NCBI GenBank assembly: GCA_030374735.1
Contig: JASCIV010000021.1
Span: 1 to 64,000 of the forward strand
Length of the DNA stretch: 64,000 bases
Direction: 5' to 3'
Origin: Gracilaria caudata
Lineage: Eukaryota; Rhodophyta; Florideophyceae; Gracilariales; Gracilariaceae
Shown: positions 27,993 to 37,882 of the stretch, piece after piece
How positions within the stretch are numbered: the first letter of the stretch is position 1
Layout of the letters: each line of letters begins with the position of its first letter
Notes under the pieces: generated by a model
Databases searched by the model: none
Seen by the model: only the letters and a program-made list of their open reading frames with translations
What the model was told of the DNA's origin: nothing
Program-made: the position numbers and the translations under genes

Positions 27993-29747
27993 ATGGCATC
28001 GACGCATGATTGGGTAACCTCCGTGAAAGGGGCCTCCGAAGAAAGGCGGCGGCGTTCGTCAACAGCAGCCTCGACCGCCGAACACATCTCGCAACTCACA
28101 GATTCCGAGGTACAGCGCGCAGCGATGAGCCGTCAGACAGCAGACCTACAGCCTGAGGACGACGAAGGTTTCATCGAGTATAAATGGAGCCTGGTATCTC
28201 CATCGCGCCAGCGTTTCGCCCAGCTAGTAACTCAATTGAATTTCAGGTTGTCGGAGGGCAACGGCGAAGCGATATACGAGATAGGCGTGGAAGACAATGG
28301 ACGAAAAAAGGGTCTGTCACAAGATCGTCTAGAGGCCTCACTGAAAACTCTCACGGACATGGCACACGAATTAGGCGCCGAAACGCAGCTGCTTCGAGAA
28401 GCGGACGGAAAAGAGGGCAGAGTGGCGCAAGTGCTCGTAAGAAAAGTGCCAAAGGCATTAGAGGACTACGTCGATATTCGCATCGCAGTCGCTGGAAACG
28501 TCGATTCCGGCAAGAGCACGCTTGTCGGTGTTCTCACCGGAACGGGCGCCCTCGACAATGGAAGGGGTCTTGCCCGCTCCCAAATATTTACTCACAAGCA
28601 CGAAATGGAGACCGGTCGTACCTCAACAGTATCGCAAGCCATCATTGGCTTTGACTCCACCGGTACAATTGTAAACTATACCGACGTTCGTCATCTCACC
28701 TGGTCCGATGTCGTTGAGAAGTCCTCAAAAGTGTTGACCTTCTTCGATCTTGCAGGACATGAACGCTACCTCAAGACCACGGTATTCGGTCTCACCGCTC
28801 ATGCCCCGGATTACTGTATGCTTGTCGTGGGAGCAAATATGGGCGTTTTGCGAATGACCAAGGAGCATCTGGCTATCTCCCTCGCGCTGAGAGTTCCAGT
28901 GTACATAGTTGTAACCAAGATTGATCTAGCTCCGGACCAGATTTACAGCCACACTCTCACAACATTACAACGGATACTCAAGAGTCCCAGTGCTGGAAGG
29001 AAGCTTCCCGTCATTATCAAGAGTATGGACGAGGTCACACTCGCCGCTCAGAACATAGTCAATGATCGCGTCGTGCCAATTTTCTCCATCTCAAACGTTA
29101 CGGGTGAAGGTCTCGACTTACTGAGAGCTTTCTTGAATCTCGTGCCATCAAGACGCAATTGGCGCCAGCACATGGATGAGCCAGCCGAGTTCGCCATTGA
29201 TGAAACTTTTGTAGTACCAGGCGTTGGTACCGTAGTGGCGGGTACAACAACAGCTGGCGCAGTCAGCTTGGGACAAGTACTCAACCTCGGACCTGATGGT
29301 CGCGGAAAATTCATAAAGGCCCAAGTCAAGTCTGTTCATTACAAACGAACGCCCGTCAAGCGCGTGGTGGCAGGCCAAGCAGGTTCATTAGCGCTGAAGA
29401 AAGTCAAGCGATCAGCGGTTCGCAAGGGAATGGTGTTGCTTGATGCTAGTGTTCGCCCAGGCGCTATCCGCGAATTCACAGCTGAAGTGCTGGTGTTATA
29501 TCACGGAACAACTATCCGCGAGGGCTACGAACCGGTATTACATTGTGAAACCATTAGGCAAGCGGCCAGAGTACTGTCGATAGATTCTCCAATCATCAGA
29601 ACGGGTGACCGTGCAACCATCAAATTCCGCTTCATGTACCATCCAGAGTACGTCAAAGTGGGAGCCCGATTCATTTTCCGCGAAGGAAGAACGAAGGGCC
29701 TAGGAAAGATCGTGTCGGTGGATTCAACGGAGAACCCAAGAATCTAA
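27993..29747 (+). CDS. GTPBP1/GTPBP2-family translational GTPase
   Basis: A 584-residue EF-Tu/eEF1A-like GTPase. G1 is GNVDSGKST at about residue 169. The switch region has GRTSTVSQ, G3 is DLAGHERY near 252 and G4 is TKID near 307. Beta-barrel domains follow, with FVVPGVGTVVAGTTTAG in domain 2. The DLAG instead of DxPG/DTPG, the long N-terminal domain (about 165 residues) and overall length match GTPBP1/2. In animals these proteins act in mRNA surveillance or rescue of stalled ribosomes and may deliver aminoacyl-tRNA. The start is the first ATG after a run without one. It is not eEF1A, eRF3 or HBS1 by length and motif set. Confidence 0.9.
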   Translation: MASTHDWVTSVKGASEERRRRSSTAASTAEHISQLTDSEVQRAAMSRQTADLQPEDDEGFIEYKWSLVSPSRQRFAQLVTQLNFRLSEGNGEAIYEIGVEDNGRKKGLSQDRLEASLKTLTDMAHELGAETQLLREADGKEGRVAQVLVRKVPKALEDYVDIRIAVAGNVDSGKSTLVGVLTGTGALDNGRGLARSQIFTHKHEMETGRTSTVSQAIIGFDSTGTIVNYTDVRHLTWSDVVEKSSKVLTFFDLAGHERYLKTTVFGLTAHAPDYCMLVVGANMGVLRMTKEHLAISLALRVPVYIVVTKIDLAPDQIYSHTLTTLQRILKSPSAGRKLPVIIKSMDEVTLAAQNIVNDRVVPIFSISNVTGEGLDLLRAFLNLVPSRRNWRQHMDEPAEFAIDETFVVPGVGTVVAGTTTAGAVSLGQVLNLGPDGRGKFIKAQVKSVHYKRTPVKRVVAGQAGSLALKKVKRSAVRKGMVLLDASVRPGAIREFTAEVLVLYHGTTIREGYEPVLHCETIRQAARVLSIDSPIIRTGDRATIKFRFMYHPEYVKVGARFIFREGRTKGLGKIVSVDSTENPRI

Positions 29748-30069
29748 GGCTCATCAGTGAATCAATGTCTTAACTTGACTCAGTTTGGCATTGTACTGAC
29801 CAGACCAGCTTGAGTCTTTAACAAGCGACTAGTGCTCAGCACTTGTTTCCGATGTATCTTTAAGACCTTCAACCATCATCGTTGCATCGCTTCAATGCAT
29901 TAGACATTGATGGTCACGGAGGCAATCATAGTGTACCCTCGTACACTTTTCACAAACGAAGCGATTGAAGACGGAAAGATTTCCATGAAGTGTCTCAGCA
30001 ATGTAGTCAGCAGCCTAATTTGTAAGCATTCAGTTCGCTTGTTCCGTCTTCCGGTCTTTGTTTGTAAAA
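29748..30069. other. Convergent intergenic region (GTPBP / POP)
   Basis: About 320 bp between two 3' ends. I see nothing beyond presumed polyadenylation sequence. Confidence 0.45.
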
Positions 30070-32430
30070 TCATTTCGCTTCGTACCAAGATTTTGCACAC
30101 TTCGCATCCACAGTCAAATCGACACGAAGGTCAACGTCAACAGGATTCTTCATTTTATCCACTACGATTGGCAAGGCGATGTCAGCCGACTCTTCTGGAC
30201 CTTCAAGAATGATTTCGTCGTGAACTTGTAGAATTACCTTCCAACCCAAAGTTCTCAGAACTCGATCTCTATGCAGTTTAAGCATCGCACCCATAACCAG
30301 ATCGGCCGCAGATCCTTGAAGAGGGGCATTTATTGCTGCTCGTTGTGCGTGGAATCTCTCGTGTGGTTTCACGGAAACTATGTCAGGTAAATGCCTTCTT
30401 CTGCCGAGTATAGTTTCAACAAAATGGTGCTTCTGGAGGAACTTCTTGCACTCCCGCTGCCATATTCTTACCTCCTGACGCTCTTTGTACCACAAGTTCA
30501 ATGTTTCAGCTGCTTCCTCTTCACTTGTGTTCCAGTCTCGAGCAAGGCCAACAATTGTTTTTCCATAGGCAATTGAAAAATTTAATGTCTTCGCTTTTCT
30601 TCTTTCGGTAGGAAACATATCTTTTAGAAGAGGCAAGTCCCTGGCTGGTTTGTTACCTACTTCCCGTTCGAGGATACACTTCCCTTGCGAAATTGCTGCT
30701 TTCACATTATCAAACATGGTTAATGCAGTTCGAGAATGAAAATCTCCTCCGGCCTTAAAGGCTTCAATCATAGATTTGCAGTTTGTGATGTGAGCTAACA
30801 AACGCAACTCAAGTTGTCCATAGTCAGCGACAATTAGAGATTTCCCGTTCTCCGGGACAAATGCTTTCCGAATTTTATACCGATCCTTTTCCAAGGCGGG
30901 CTGATTCTGTAGATTCGGTCGCCGTGAGGAGAGTCGTCCAGTCTCGGTGTTCAAGTTTAGAGACGCGTGAATTCGTCCATCCTTTCCCGGCCATTGTTGA
31001 AGAGGAAGTATAAAGCTTGACATTAGGCTTGAAACTGAAGTGGCATTGATCAGATCTTCAATTGCGGCGCTCAATTCGTTGTCATCGCTGTCATCTCTCT
31101 TTGACATCTTCTTTGCCAATTTCTTCAAGGCCCTCGCGGAAACGCTTGGCCATCCCTTCACAGTATATTCGTCCGGCTTCTTTCCTAGGCCTTCCAGGAC
31201 AACATCACACTTCACTTTTTTCTTTGCGTCGGGTCCAGAATACATCTTGTACAGTTCTTGCTCCTCCCGAGACGCACTATTCTGGAGCCGGTTCAAATAT
31301 CTTTCTTTCAGTTCCCCAGTCAGCTCCAAATTGAAAGATTTTCGACGAGGCATGGTTTCCTTCTTGTCAAATTTGTTTGTACATGGGGCAAAGAAAAGCT
31401 GCTGCTTCTGAAGGTCAGAATGAACGTTCATATACTTCGCATCAGGAGAATGCTTTTGCGCCCAATTTCTGAACTTGTCCTCGTACGCTAGTTGTTCACC
31501 CCGCGCATGAACGGCAGCCTCTCTCAACCAGTCAGTGTCAACCTTGAACCCATCACTTTCCATTTCTGTGAGGAGCTCGCCAAAGGGAACGAAAAGGCCT
31601 GCGTATAGTTCAAAAAGATTCCTATATCGATGTACAATTTCTGGCACACTGTTGCTACCATGAATGTTCATGTTCTGAAGCTCGTTCTTCAGACGATGAC
31701 ACAAGCGGTGTGTGAGTTCTGCATCCATGGATGCATAGTCAATCCATTCATCTCTCAGCTCTTCATTGTTGTGTATGCCGAGAGTGTTCAGTGCGGCCTT
31801 CTTCCCTTCCAAGAGACCAAAACGTTCGGACATCGTGACCTTTCGCATGTCCGATTCCAGGAAATGTTTGCACAGCTGTTCCAATGAATACTTTTGCAGT
31901 GAGGAGTCGACAAGTCTCGCCATATGCATTGTGTCGCCGGCAAACCCACGAGCAGTAATCCCGTGATTTCCCAGAACATGTTTATCAAAGGAGTAGTTGT
32001 GCCACACTTTTGGTCTGTTCTCACTCTCAAAATAAGGACGTAATGCATGTAACACGCCCGGTTTTACACAATCTACAAATAGTCTCGGCCCCGTTCCAAA
32101 ATCAACATGATGGCCTGCATACGCTGTGGCACATAAAACACGTCCATTTCCAACAGGAGATTGCTTCGATGGATCAACCCCGGTGGTCTCAGTGTCCCAT
32201 GCTACAAGAGTATCATGGGGAAGCGTGAACAGTTTTGAGACAACTTTGGAGGCTGCCCGGATATCTTGCACAACGGTCACATGCTCGGGGACTGGTGACG
32301 CGCGTGGCAGGTCATACCCATTACATCGAGGCTGCAGTGCAGGGAGCGCGGCGGCGGCGGACTGGGTGTGGGTAAGGCGGCGAGAGGGCAGACGGGCTCC
32401 AACGCGAAGTGGAAGCGAAAGCCACGGCAT
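30070..32430 (-). CDS. POP: Plant and protist organellar DNA polymerase (POP), family A, catalytically complete
   Basis: A 786-residue family A DNA polymerase that replicates plastid and/or mitochondrial DNA. The N terminus (Arg- and Ser-rich, no acids for the first 35 residues) is a transit peptide. The 3'-5' exonuclease has Exo I DTETTG (about residue 79), Exo II VWHNYSFDKH and Exo III YASMDAELTHR. The polymerase has motif A VADYGQLELR (about 535), motif B RRKAKTLNFSIAYGK (about 610) and motif C QVHDEII (about 736). There is no 5'-3' exonuclease domain, as usual for POP. A PCNA- or primase-type domain is absent, so it is not Twinkle. The upstream tandem neighbour is a motif-less paralogue. 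Confidence 0.95.
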   Translation of the reverse strand: MPWLSLPLRVGARLPSRRLTHTQSAAAALPALQPRCNGYDLPRASPVPEHVTVVQDIRAASKVVSKLFTLPHDTLVAWDTETTGVDPSKQSPVGNGRVLCATAYAGHHVDFGTGPRLFVDCVKPGVLHALRPYFESENRPKVWHNYSFDKHVLGNHGITARGFAGDTMHMARLVDSSLQKYSLEQLCKHFLESDMRKVTMSERFGLLEGKKAALNTLGIHNNEELRDEWIDYASMDAELTHRLCHRLKNELQNMNIHGSNSVPEIVHRYRNLFELYAGLFVPFGELLTEMESDGFKVDTDWLREAAVHARGEQLAYEDKFRNWAQKHSPDAKYMNVHSDLQKQQLFFAPCTNKFDKKETMPRRKSFNLELTGELKERYLNRLQNSASREEQELYKMYSGPDAKKKVKCDVVLEGLGKKPDEYTVKGWPSVSARALKKLAKKMSKRDDSDDNELSAAIEDLINATSVSSLMSSFILPLQQWPGKDGRIHASLNLNTETGRLSSRRPNLQNQPALEKDRYKIRKAFVPENGKSLIVADYGQLELRLLAHITNCKSMIEAFKAGGDFHSRTALTMFDNVKAAISQGKCILEREVGNKPARDLPLLKDMFPTERRKAKTLNFSIAYGKTIVGLARDWNTSEEEAAETLNLWYKERQEVRIWQRECKKFLQKHHFVETILGRRRHLPDIVSVKPHERFHAQRAAINAPLQGSAADLVMGAMLKLHRDRVLRTLGWKVILQVHDEIILEGPEESADIALPIVVDKMKNPVDVDLRVDLTVDAKCAKSWYEAK

Positions 32431-32739
32431 TGCGCTTCGCCGGCCGCCGGCGACGACGTTGAGCAGTCATGTGTGCCTGCGTGCAAATCACCTGCCCTGC
32501 ATACTTCGCTTCGTGGCCACGTAGCGCCGCGTAGCTGATTGGCTGTATCAATGGGGACATACTACGCCTCCATTGATACAGCCAATCAGCGAGAGGCACA
32601 CTTCGAAGGCCCGTTCGCGGGATCTCGCATCCTCTGTGGCTGTTGTTCATGAATCAATCTCGTCGTACAACACGATTAATCGGACAGAGACCATAAGTCG
32701 ACCACTGCAAAGGCCACCGAAGAGCTTTGCGATCGCTGT
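32431..32739. promoter_or_regulatory. Presumed POP promoter region with CCAAT-containing inverted repeat
   Basis: The 309 bp between the pseudo-polymerase 3' end and the POP start hold a long inverted repeat (32534-32590) whose arms each carry an ATTGG/CCAAT box, 104-160 bp upstream of the POP ATG. NF-Y binds CCAAT boxes in this position in many eukaryotic promoters; function here is inferred. Confidence 0.5.
32534..32590. repeat. Perfect 21-bp inverted repeat with CCAAT boxes
   Basis: The arm at 32534-32554 (begins GCTGATTGGCTG) and the arm at 32570-32590 (ends CAGCCAATCAGC) are exact reverse complements, separated by 15 nt. Each arm contains one CCAAT box, facing each other. Confidence 0.85.
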
Positions 32740-34899
32740 TTATCCCATTCTCTGCAGGGCTCGGAAATTCTCCCCGTGAAGGATCCTGAGCTGATGCAAA
32801 GCGCTTTCTAGTATTGGGCCGCCATCTTTGGACGAAGCCAGCGTGTCCAAGACAGCGGGGATGGCCTCTTCCGTTGACCACCTGGGTCCGTGAAGGACAA
32901 TCCTATCGCCATCTGCAAGCACCACTTTCCACGCAAGAGCATTTATTCTTTCGCACTGAACCATTCTCAGAACGCTCTGCATAATAAAATCTCCTGCAGA
33001 TCCTTCAATTGCAAACGTCATGCCTTCGCTCACGGCAAAAGCGCTTCGCTTCCCTTTCCCGATTTTCAAAGTCTTCTGCCGACCGCGTAATGTCTCCGCT
33101 ACCTTTCGATCTCGCATCCGTCCTTCTTCCTGTTCGCACCATGCTTTGACTTCAGGGTGGACTTGGAACCATCCATCTATAAGCTGTAAGGCCCGAGCCT
33201 GATCACATTTCATGACATTTCTAACGACTTCTACTCTTGCTCCCTTGCCCATGCAAGTATCAAGCATTTTGGCCATTTGAAACTTCTCCGGAAATGCTTT
33301 CTCAACGGTCACGCCTTCTCCTTTCAAAACACAACTCCCATCATAAAGAGCATTGGAAATTTCTTTCGAAAACTCTTTTGCAAGGTAAGCGTGAACTCCA
33401 TCCCTCAACCACAACCTTTTCTTCAGACTCACACAGCCTGAAAGGTCTGCTACAGCACAGAGACTCAGGTTTTCGAAGTCAAGGACAAGCCGCTCGTAAT
33501 CCTCGTTAGCCCGCAGCACTTCAAGAACATCTGAACATAAAGATTCTAATCGACCTCGCTCAAAATCAATTGTTGTCCTCGGCCTTATGTACCTATCAAA
33601 ATCCGCTACTTGCCTTAACCTTTTTTCAAAGCTCTGTGCTGCTTGTCTTATGGTTTGAGCATTCAGCAATCCATTGATGGCAGAACATGCCGCTTGTAGC
33701 TCAGAATCTTCTGCTGAGCTTAGAGTCGTAATCAAAGCCTGTAAGGCAGGAACGCTTACTGATGGGACTCCGTTAGGAGTGTGCTGTTGAGGCTCTAACC
33801 CAGCCCCTCGAATCAATACCTTTCTTTTCTTTGTTCGATTTTTCTTTCCTGTTGTGGATCCATCTTGTTCTGCAACCACTTGTCGACGTCCAGAAAAAGC
33901 TTTCTCTGCTGGAATTTTCTCAGATATGTTGTGTATGTTCCGATATGGGGCGAAAAGCAAGTGCCGTAGCATTGGAGAGGTCATTTCCACGTTCGATACT
34001 TCATCACAGTAGTTTTGAGCCCAGGTTTCGAAGAGTGATTGCTCCGACTTACCCTCATACTCGAAGCGCATTAGAACATCCTTAAGCAGATCCTGACTCA
34101 AAAAAAGCCCTTGCTTTCCAAGTGTACACAACTCCTTATCGACCTGAGCGTAAAACTTTTCATATGCTTCAAAAACATTGCTTGCTTCCGCTGACATCGC
34201 ACCTTTCTTGAGCATATTTGTTCTCAATCTTTGGTATATATGGAAAATTGCATGTGCATCAGCACAAGCGGGAAAAACCCACTCTTCACTAGAAAGCCTC
34301 AGCTCACCAGATGGCGCTTCCCATAGTCGATCTTGACCTCTGAACATAGTTTCTCTTTTGCGAAGGGTGTGCTTAGATAGAATGCTCTTCACGGAAGCAT
34401 CGAATCCTCTTTCCTTCAGTCCTAACATTCGAGCCATTCCTTTAATGTCATGAACGCATCCATTTGCCTGAATACCTCTGCTTAACAAGCTGTTCGTTAA
34501 GTCTTGTACATCGAAACAAAGCACCTTCGTTTCCTTGTCTGCAAAGTAGTCCCGCATGAGTCCCCAGACAGCCTCCTCATATCTTGAAGAAGGGCACACG
34601 AATGTCCACATTCCATTTTGAAAGGGGTCACCTGCATACCCGCACAAGGTCACCAAAGCTGGTGATGATTTGGGAGGCAGAGCCTGAGAGCTCCATGCTA
34701 CAGGTGTCCCTTCCGGCAACCTAAGCAAAGCCTCTATTGCACGCGAGGCGGTTCGCACGTCATGTATGATTGAAATCTGTCGATGAGGCCTTTTGGTATC
34801 GCCCTTCTCTTGAGGAGATGCTAAAGCACTAGAGGCGACTGCTTTTCGAAAGGTGGGGAAACGATATCGAAAACCAGTCCACGTTCTGAGTCCCAACAT
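32740..34899 (-). CDS. POP-like pseudo-polymerase: intact frame, all catalytic motifs lost
   Basis: A 719-residue protein from the ATG at 34899, in tandem upstream of POP and on the same strand. It is collinear with POP: both have I/V-R-x-A-S followed by LxxLP, a FAPYRN/FAPCTN segment, GVPSVSVPAL versus GWPSVSARAL, and an E-L-x-A-A-x-x-x-x-L-I/L-N helix. The catalytic positions are gone. Exo I reads AWSSQA, Exo II reads LCFDVQDL, Exo III lacks the Tyr. Motif A reads LDFENLSL (about 470), motif B has no K-x7-Y-G, and motif C reads LADGDRI (about 658) in place of VHDE. An organelle presequence (MLGLRTWTGFRYRF) is retained. Uninterrupted coding over 719 codons argues for a selected, non-catalytic role such as POP partner or DNA-binding factor. 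Confidence 0.85.
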   Translation of the reverse strand: MLGLRTWTGFRYRFPTFRKAVASSALASPQEKGDTKRPHRQISIIHDVRTASRAIEALLRLPEGTPVAWSSQALPPKSSPALVTLCGYAGDPFQNGMWTFVCPSSRYEEAVWGLMRDYFADKETKVLCFDVQDLTNSLLSRGIQANGCVHDIKGMARMLGLKERGFDASVKSILSKHTLRKRETMFRGQDRLWEAPSGELRLSSEEWVFPACADAHAIFHIYQRLRTNMLKKGAMSAEASNVFEAYEKFYAQVDKELCTLGKQGLFLSQDLLKDVLMRFEYEGKSEQSLFETWAQNYCDEVSNVEMTSPMLRHLLFAPYRNIHNISEKIPAEKAFSGRRQVVAEQDGSTTGKKNRTKKRKVLIRGAGLEPQQHTPNGVPSVSVPALQALITTLSSAEDSELQAACSAINGLLNAQTIRQAAQSFEKRLRQVADFDRYIRPRTTIDFERGRLESLCSDVLEVLRANEDYERLVLDFENLSLCAVADLSGCVSLKKRLWLRDGVHAYLAKEFSKEISNALYDGSCVLKGEGVTVEKAFPEKFQMAKMLDTCMGKGARVEVVRNVMKCDQARALQLIDGWFQVHPEVKAWCEQEEGRMRDRKVAETLRGRQKTLKIGKGKRSAFAVSEGMTFAIEGSAGDFIMQSVLRMVQCERINALAWKVVLADGDRIVLHGPRWSTEEAIPAVLDTLASSKDGGPILESALHQLRILHGENFRALQRMG

Positions 34900-36601
34900 G
34901 GTTCTTCCTACGATCTTGTACGTATAGAATGTGCAGTATCTCTTGGCATGTTTTCCAGAGAAAGACGAAAGAAAGACCACGTCGATTAGCAGAAGTGCAG
35001 CAGTCGCTGAAGCGAAAGCGGCGAAGGGATCAATTTCAAGGTCGATTTATCGGGATATCTATTTCGCAATGCAATGAATGTCCTTCTCTCAGCCATAGAC
35101 AACATCTTGGAAGGGTCCCCATAGCAATCCATATATTCCCTCTTTAACATCTCCTATTTCCTCGTTGTTGCAGCACTGATTGTAAGTCGCCTAGTATTGG
35201 TGATGGTGCTGATCTGATCGTGGAATGGTGATCGACTTCATCCAGAATGCTAGTAGTTGCCGCTAATGGGAACCATTGGTTGCATTTTCTTGGATGCCCT
35301 CGTGAGTGCGACCGAAGGTTCGGGCTTTGCAGTCTTTTGAGTGTCTGAACTTTAGGTTCAGTCACTCAAAAAGTAAAGAGTTTGTTTTTCAAATCGCCGT
35401 GAAGAACAGAATTGTTCGGAACACATTCTTAAATGGCTCCTTCTTCATTGTGGACTTCTCTCTCTCTCTCTGTCTTTTACGGGATCCTAGATTAATTACT
35501 TCTTAAGACTATGAGTATAGCGTATAGGCTCCTTCGGAGCCCGTGAGCTGCTCATCTATGACACGGAGGCCAGTTTTCCGCGCCACACCCAAACGCCATT
35601 GTAGACTTCAATGTTCTATTTGCTGCACTAAAAGGAGAACTATCGCTACAGAAAGTTCCGTTTCCTCAGAAATGCCAAGAGCTTCCGCGGCTACTGTAGA
35701 ATTGTCACTCTAGGCCAATATGTCGTTCTGCCGGTGTTGGCAGTTCATTGTGCCGATTCTTCTTCTTTAAGGGCAGCGCAGCAGCACATGTCCCATAGTC
35801 ACAGCGGCAAACTTTTTCGTCGACGCAGCCACCGTGTGCCGAGGTGGCACATGCCAGTGCAGAAATGGGTCAGCGTTACTTCTGCGTTTCTTGTCGCCTT
35901 GTCGTCTGTTATGAACTCTGGTTGCTGTTGTAGGAGCTGCTTAACGCAGGTTTTCTTGAAGCAAGGCTTTGACGTAGATGGCATGAATGCAGTTTCTGTT
36001 GGAATAATTTGACGACGAATGAGGCCAGTCAGAGTCATCATTCATAAGTGTATACAAGAAAACGCTTTCCTCCTACTTCGCAATAAGGATTAGCGGACCA
36101 CGCTGAGGAAGAAGAATGAAACGTTTCAAGTTAGGAGCGATACTCTGTATCGAAGGATGACAAATATGCCAGAGAAGTGTGAACAAACAGAACCAGTGTA
36201 TTGTTTGGCTTCTTCTGAAGGAATCAGCTCGTGTGACGTAAACCAGTACGAACAATGGGGAATCTTCGTACACCATATGACCGGTCATAGTCCAGCAGTT
36301 TCTAGACAGAGCGAATGTTAATATATGTCACCAACTCAAGGGTCTTCTAGTAGGAAGGCTTCCTCTCTCCAACAAGTCCTTTGCCTAAATTTGATCAACA
36401 TTATATGGCATCGCATGAGGTTAGAGGTGAACTCAAAACCTGTAGGAATCATTTCACCACCATGATATTGAAGATATGCTAAATGCGAACAAATTGAGAT
36501 TCATCCTCAGTTGCGATCAATTATTTGCGCACACATGTGACTTTATTCTTTCTGTCAGATTCTTACTACAGAAATGAAAGACAACGTAGACATGACACAA
36601 T
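34900..36601. other. 1.7-kb intergenic region
   Basis: No gene is supported. There is a short CT dinucleotide run near 35459-35471. An 80-codon minus-strand frame at 35799-36041 starts with ATG and has six Cys, but the spacing fits no family I know. The left edge is presumably the promoter of the pseudo-polymerase, and the right edge the 3' flank of eL8. Confidence 0.45.
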
Positions 36602-37527
36602 TTATGTTCCGATACGCTTGGCTTCCTCAGCAGCCAAAGCTTTCCTCTTCTTCTCGGATTTGTGGTTGGATTTGATACCCATTATACCACCACCCCATCT
36701 CTTGCGCACATCTTCGTAGCGCTCAGCAAAGCTGGAGTTGCAGCTTTCAATTATCTTGGTGAGCTCTGCCTTGTCTTCTGGGCGAACCTGAGTGAAGGCA
36801 ACTGCGGTGGCCGTCTTCTGGTGCACCACAGTACCCAAGCGAGCAGAGCTGCGAATAATACAGTAGGGCACATCCATCTTCCGGCAAAGGGCCGGAAGCC
36901 ACACGATGAGTTCGATTGGATCGACATCATGTGCCATTACCACAAGAGACGCCTTCTTCTGTTCAATGAGTTCAGTGACATGATTGATACCGAACTTCAA
37001 GCAGATCGGCTTCTTCGTGCGAGTCGCATCACGGCCGGCTTCGCTAGCTTCACCGAGTTCAGCCAAGCGCTGCGCCTTTTGAATAGAAGTCTCGGGCTTG
37101 TACTTTGACATGAGCTTGAACAACGCGCTAGTGGTGGAGGCATCCATAGGCAAGCGGAACTGATTGATTGCCGGCGGGACCTTGAGACGCACCAAGAGAA
37201 TCTTACGCTGGCGCTGAAGTCGCACGTACTTCGGCCACTTCACATATCGGCCCAAATTGATGCGGCTTGGCAACACGTCTTGTCCGATGCCGAAGTTCTT
37301 CGGACGCTTCTCGAAGAGCGGATTCTTCGGCTTCTTGACCACCACCTGCTTGGCTGCAAGTGGTGGCGGCGCTGGTGTGCGTCCCTTTCCTCTACTTTTA
37401 CCCTACCATATTGATAGCAGAGCAGACATATTGGTCAGAAACATGGTTCACGCAGCTTGGTAAACAGTTCGCCTTCAGATGTTTTACCGATGGACAAGTT
37501 ATTTGCCGCTTGGAATGGACTTACCAT
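36602..37527 (-). CDS. RPL7A: Large-subunit ribosomal protein eL8 (L7a), two exons
   Basis: The main exon is 36602-37402 and the first exon is just the ATG at 37525-37527, giving 267 residues (human eL8 has 266). The protein opens [15 protein letters not shown] and contains the signature [44 protein letters not shown] and [18 protein letters not shown] (the L7Ae kink-turn RNA-binding fold), ending with KRWGGGIMG and a basic tail. Without the intron the frame has no ATG and meets a TAG just upstream. Divergent from COQ7 over 355 bp. Confidence 0.93.
37403..37524 (-). other. eL8 intron placed directly after the start codon (122 nt)
   Basis: Reading the minus strand: ATG, then donor GTAAGT (from 37524), acceptor GGTAG ending at 37403, and exon 2 begins GGTAAAAGTAGAGG, giving M-GKSRGKG. 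It removes the in-frame TAG. A CTGAC branch-like site lies roughly 35 nt before the acceptor. Confidence 0.85.
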
Positions 37528-37882
37528 ATTGAGATCAAGGCGCGAAGACTTCTCGAAGAACAAAAAGCGTAGCGTGCGCGATTCGGAATACGGGGACGGT
37601 GTTTGTGCTGCGAAGGCCGCAATTTACCAATATGATCGTGCAGGTCGCCGTCGACGCCCAGCGTGATCAAAGTCCGGATCACGAAACGAGGCCCATGATC
37701 CATTCAAGGAGTTTCTTCACGAAATTGAAAATTCGCGAAAATAATTTTGAATATGTTTCACTAGTTTCCTCTTGTCTTCGAGGAAGACGCATGTGATGCA
37801 TCGAACTCTTCACCTCCCGTAGTCGAACTTCGCCAACCGCATCCCGAGTGCATCGTGGCCGATTACTGCCACGAGGATCAAA
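37528..37882. promoter_or_regulatory. Divergent promoter region eL8/COQ7
   Basis: A 355-bp shared upstream region. I see no gene and no motif I can name with confidence. Confidence 0.4.

Noticed and set aside
27706..28062. 118-codon minus-strand frame across the GTPBP start
   Set aside because: Overlaps a well-supported gene on the other strand; it reflects base composition only.
32740..34899. Interpretation as an ordinary pseudogene of POP
   Set aside because: No frameshift or stop in 719 codons, and a targeting presequence remains, so I annotated it as a coding pseudoenzyme. Expression data could still overturn this.
35799..36041. 80-codon minus-strand ATG frame with six Cys
   Set aside because: Cys spacing fits none of the CHCH, CMC or Tim families, and there is no other support.
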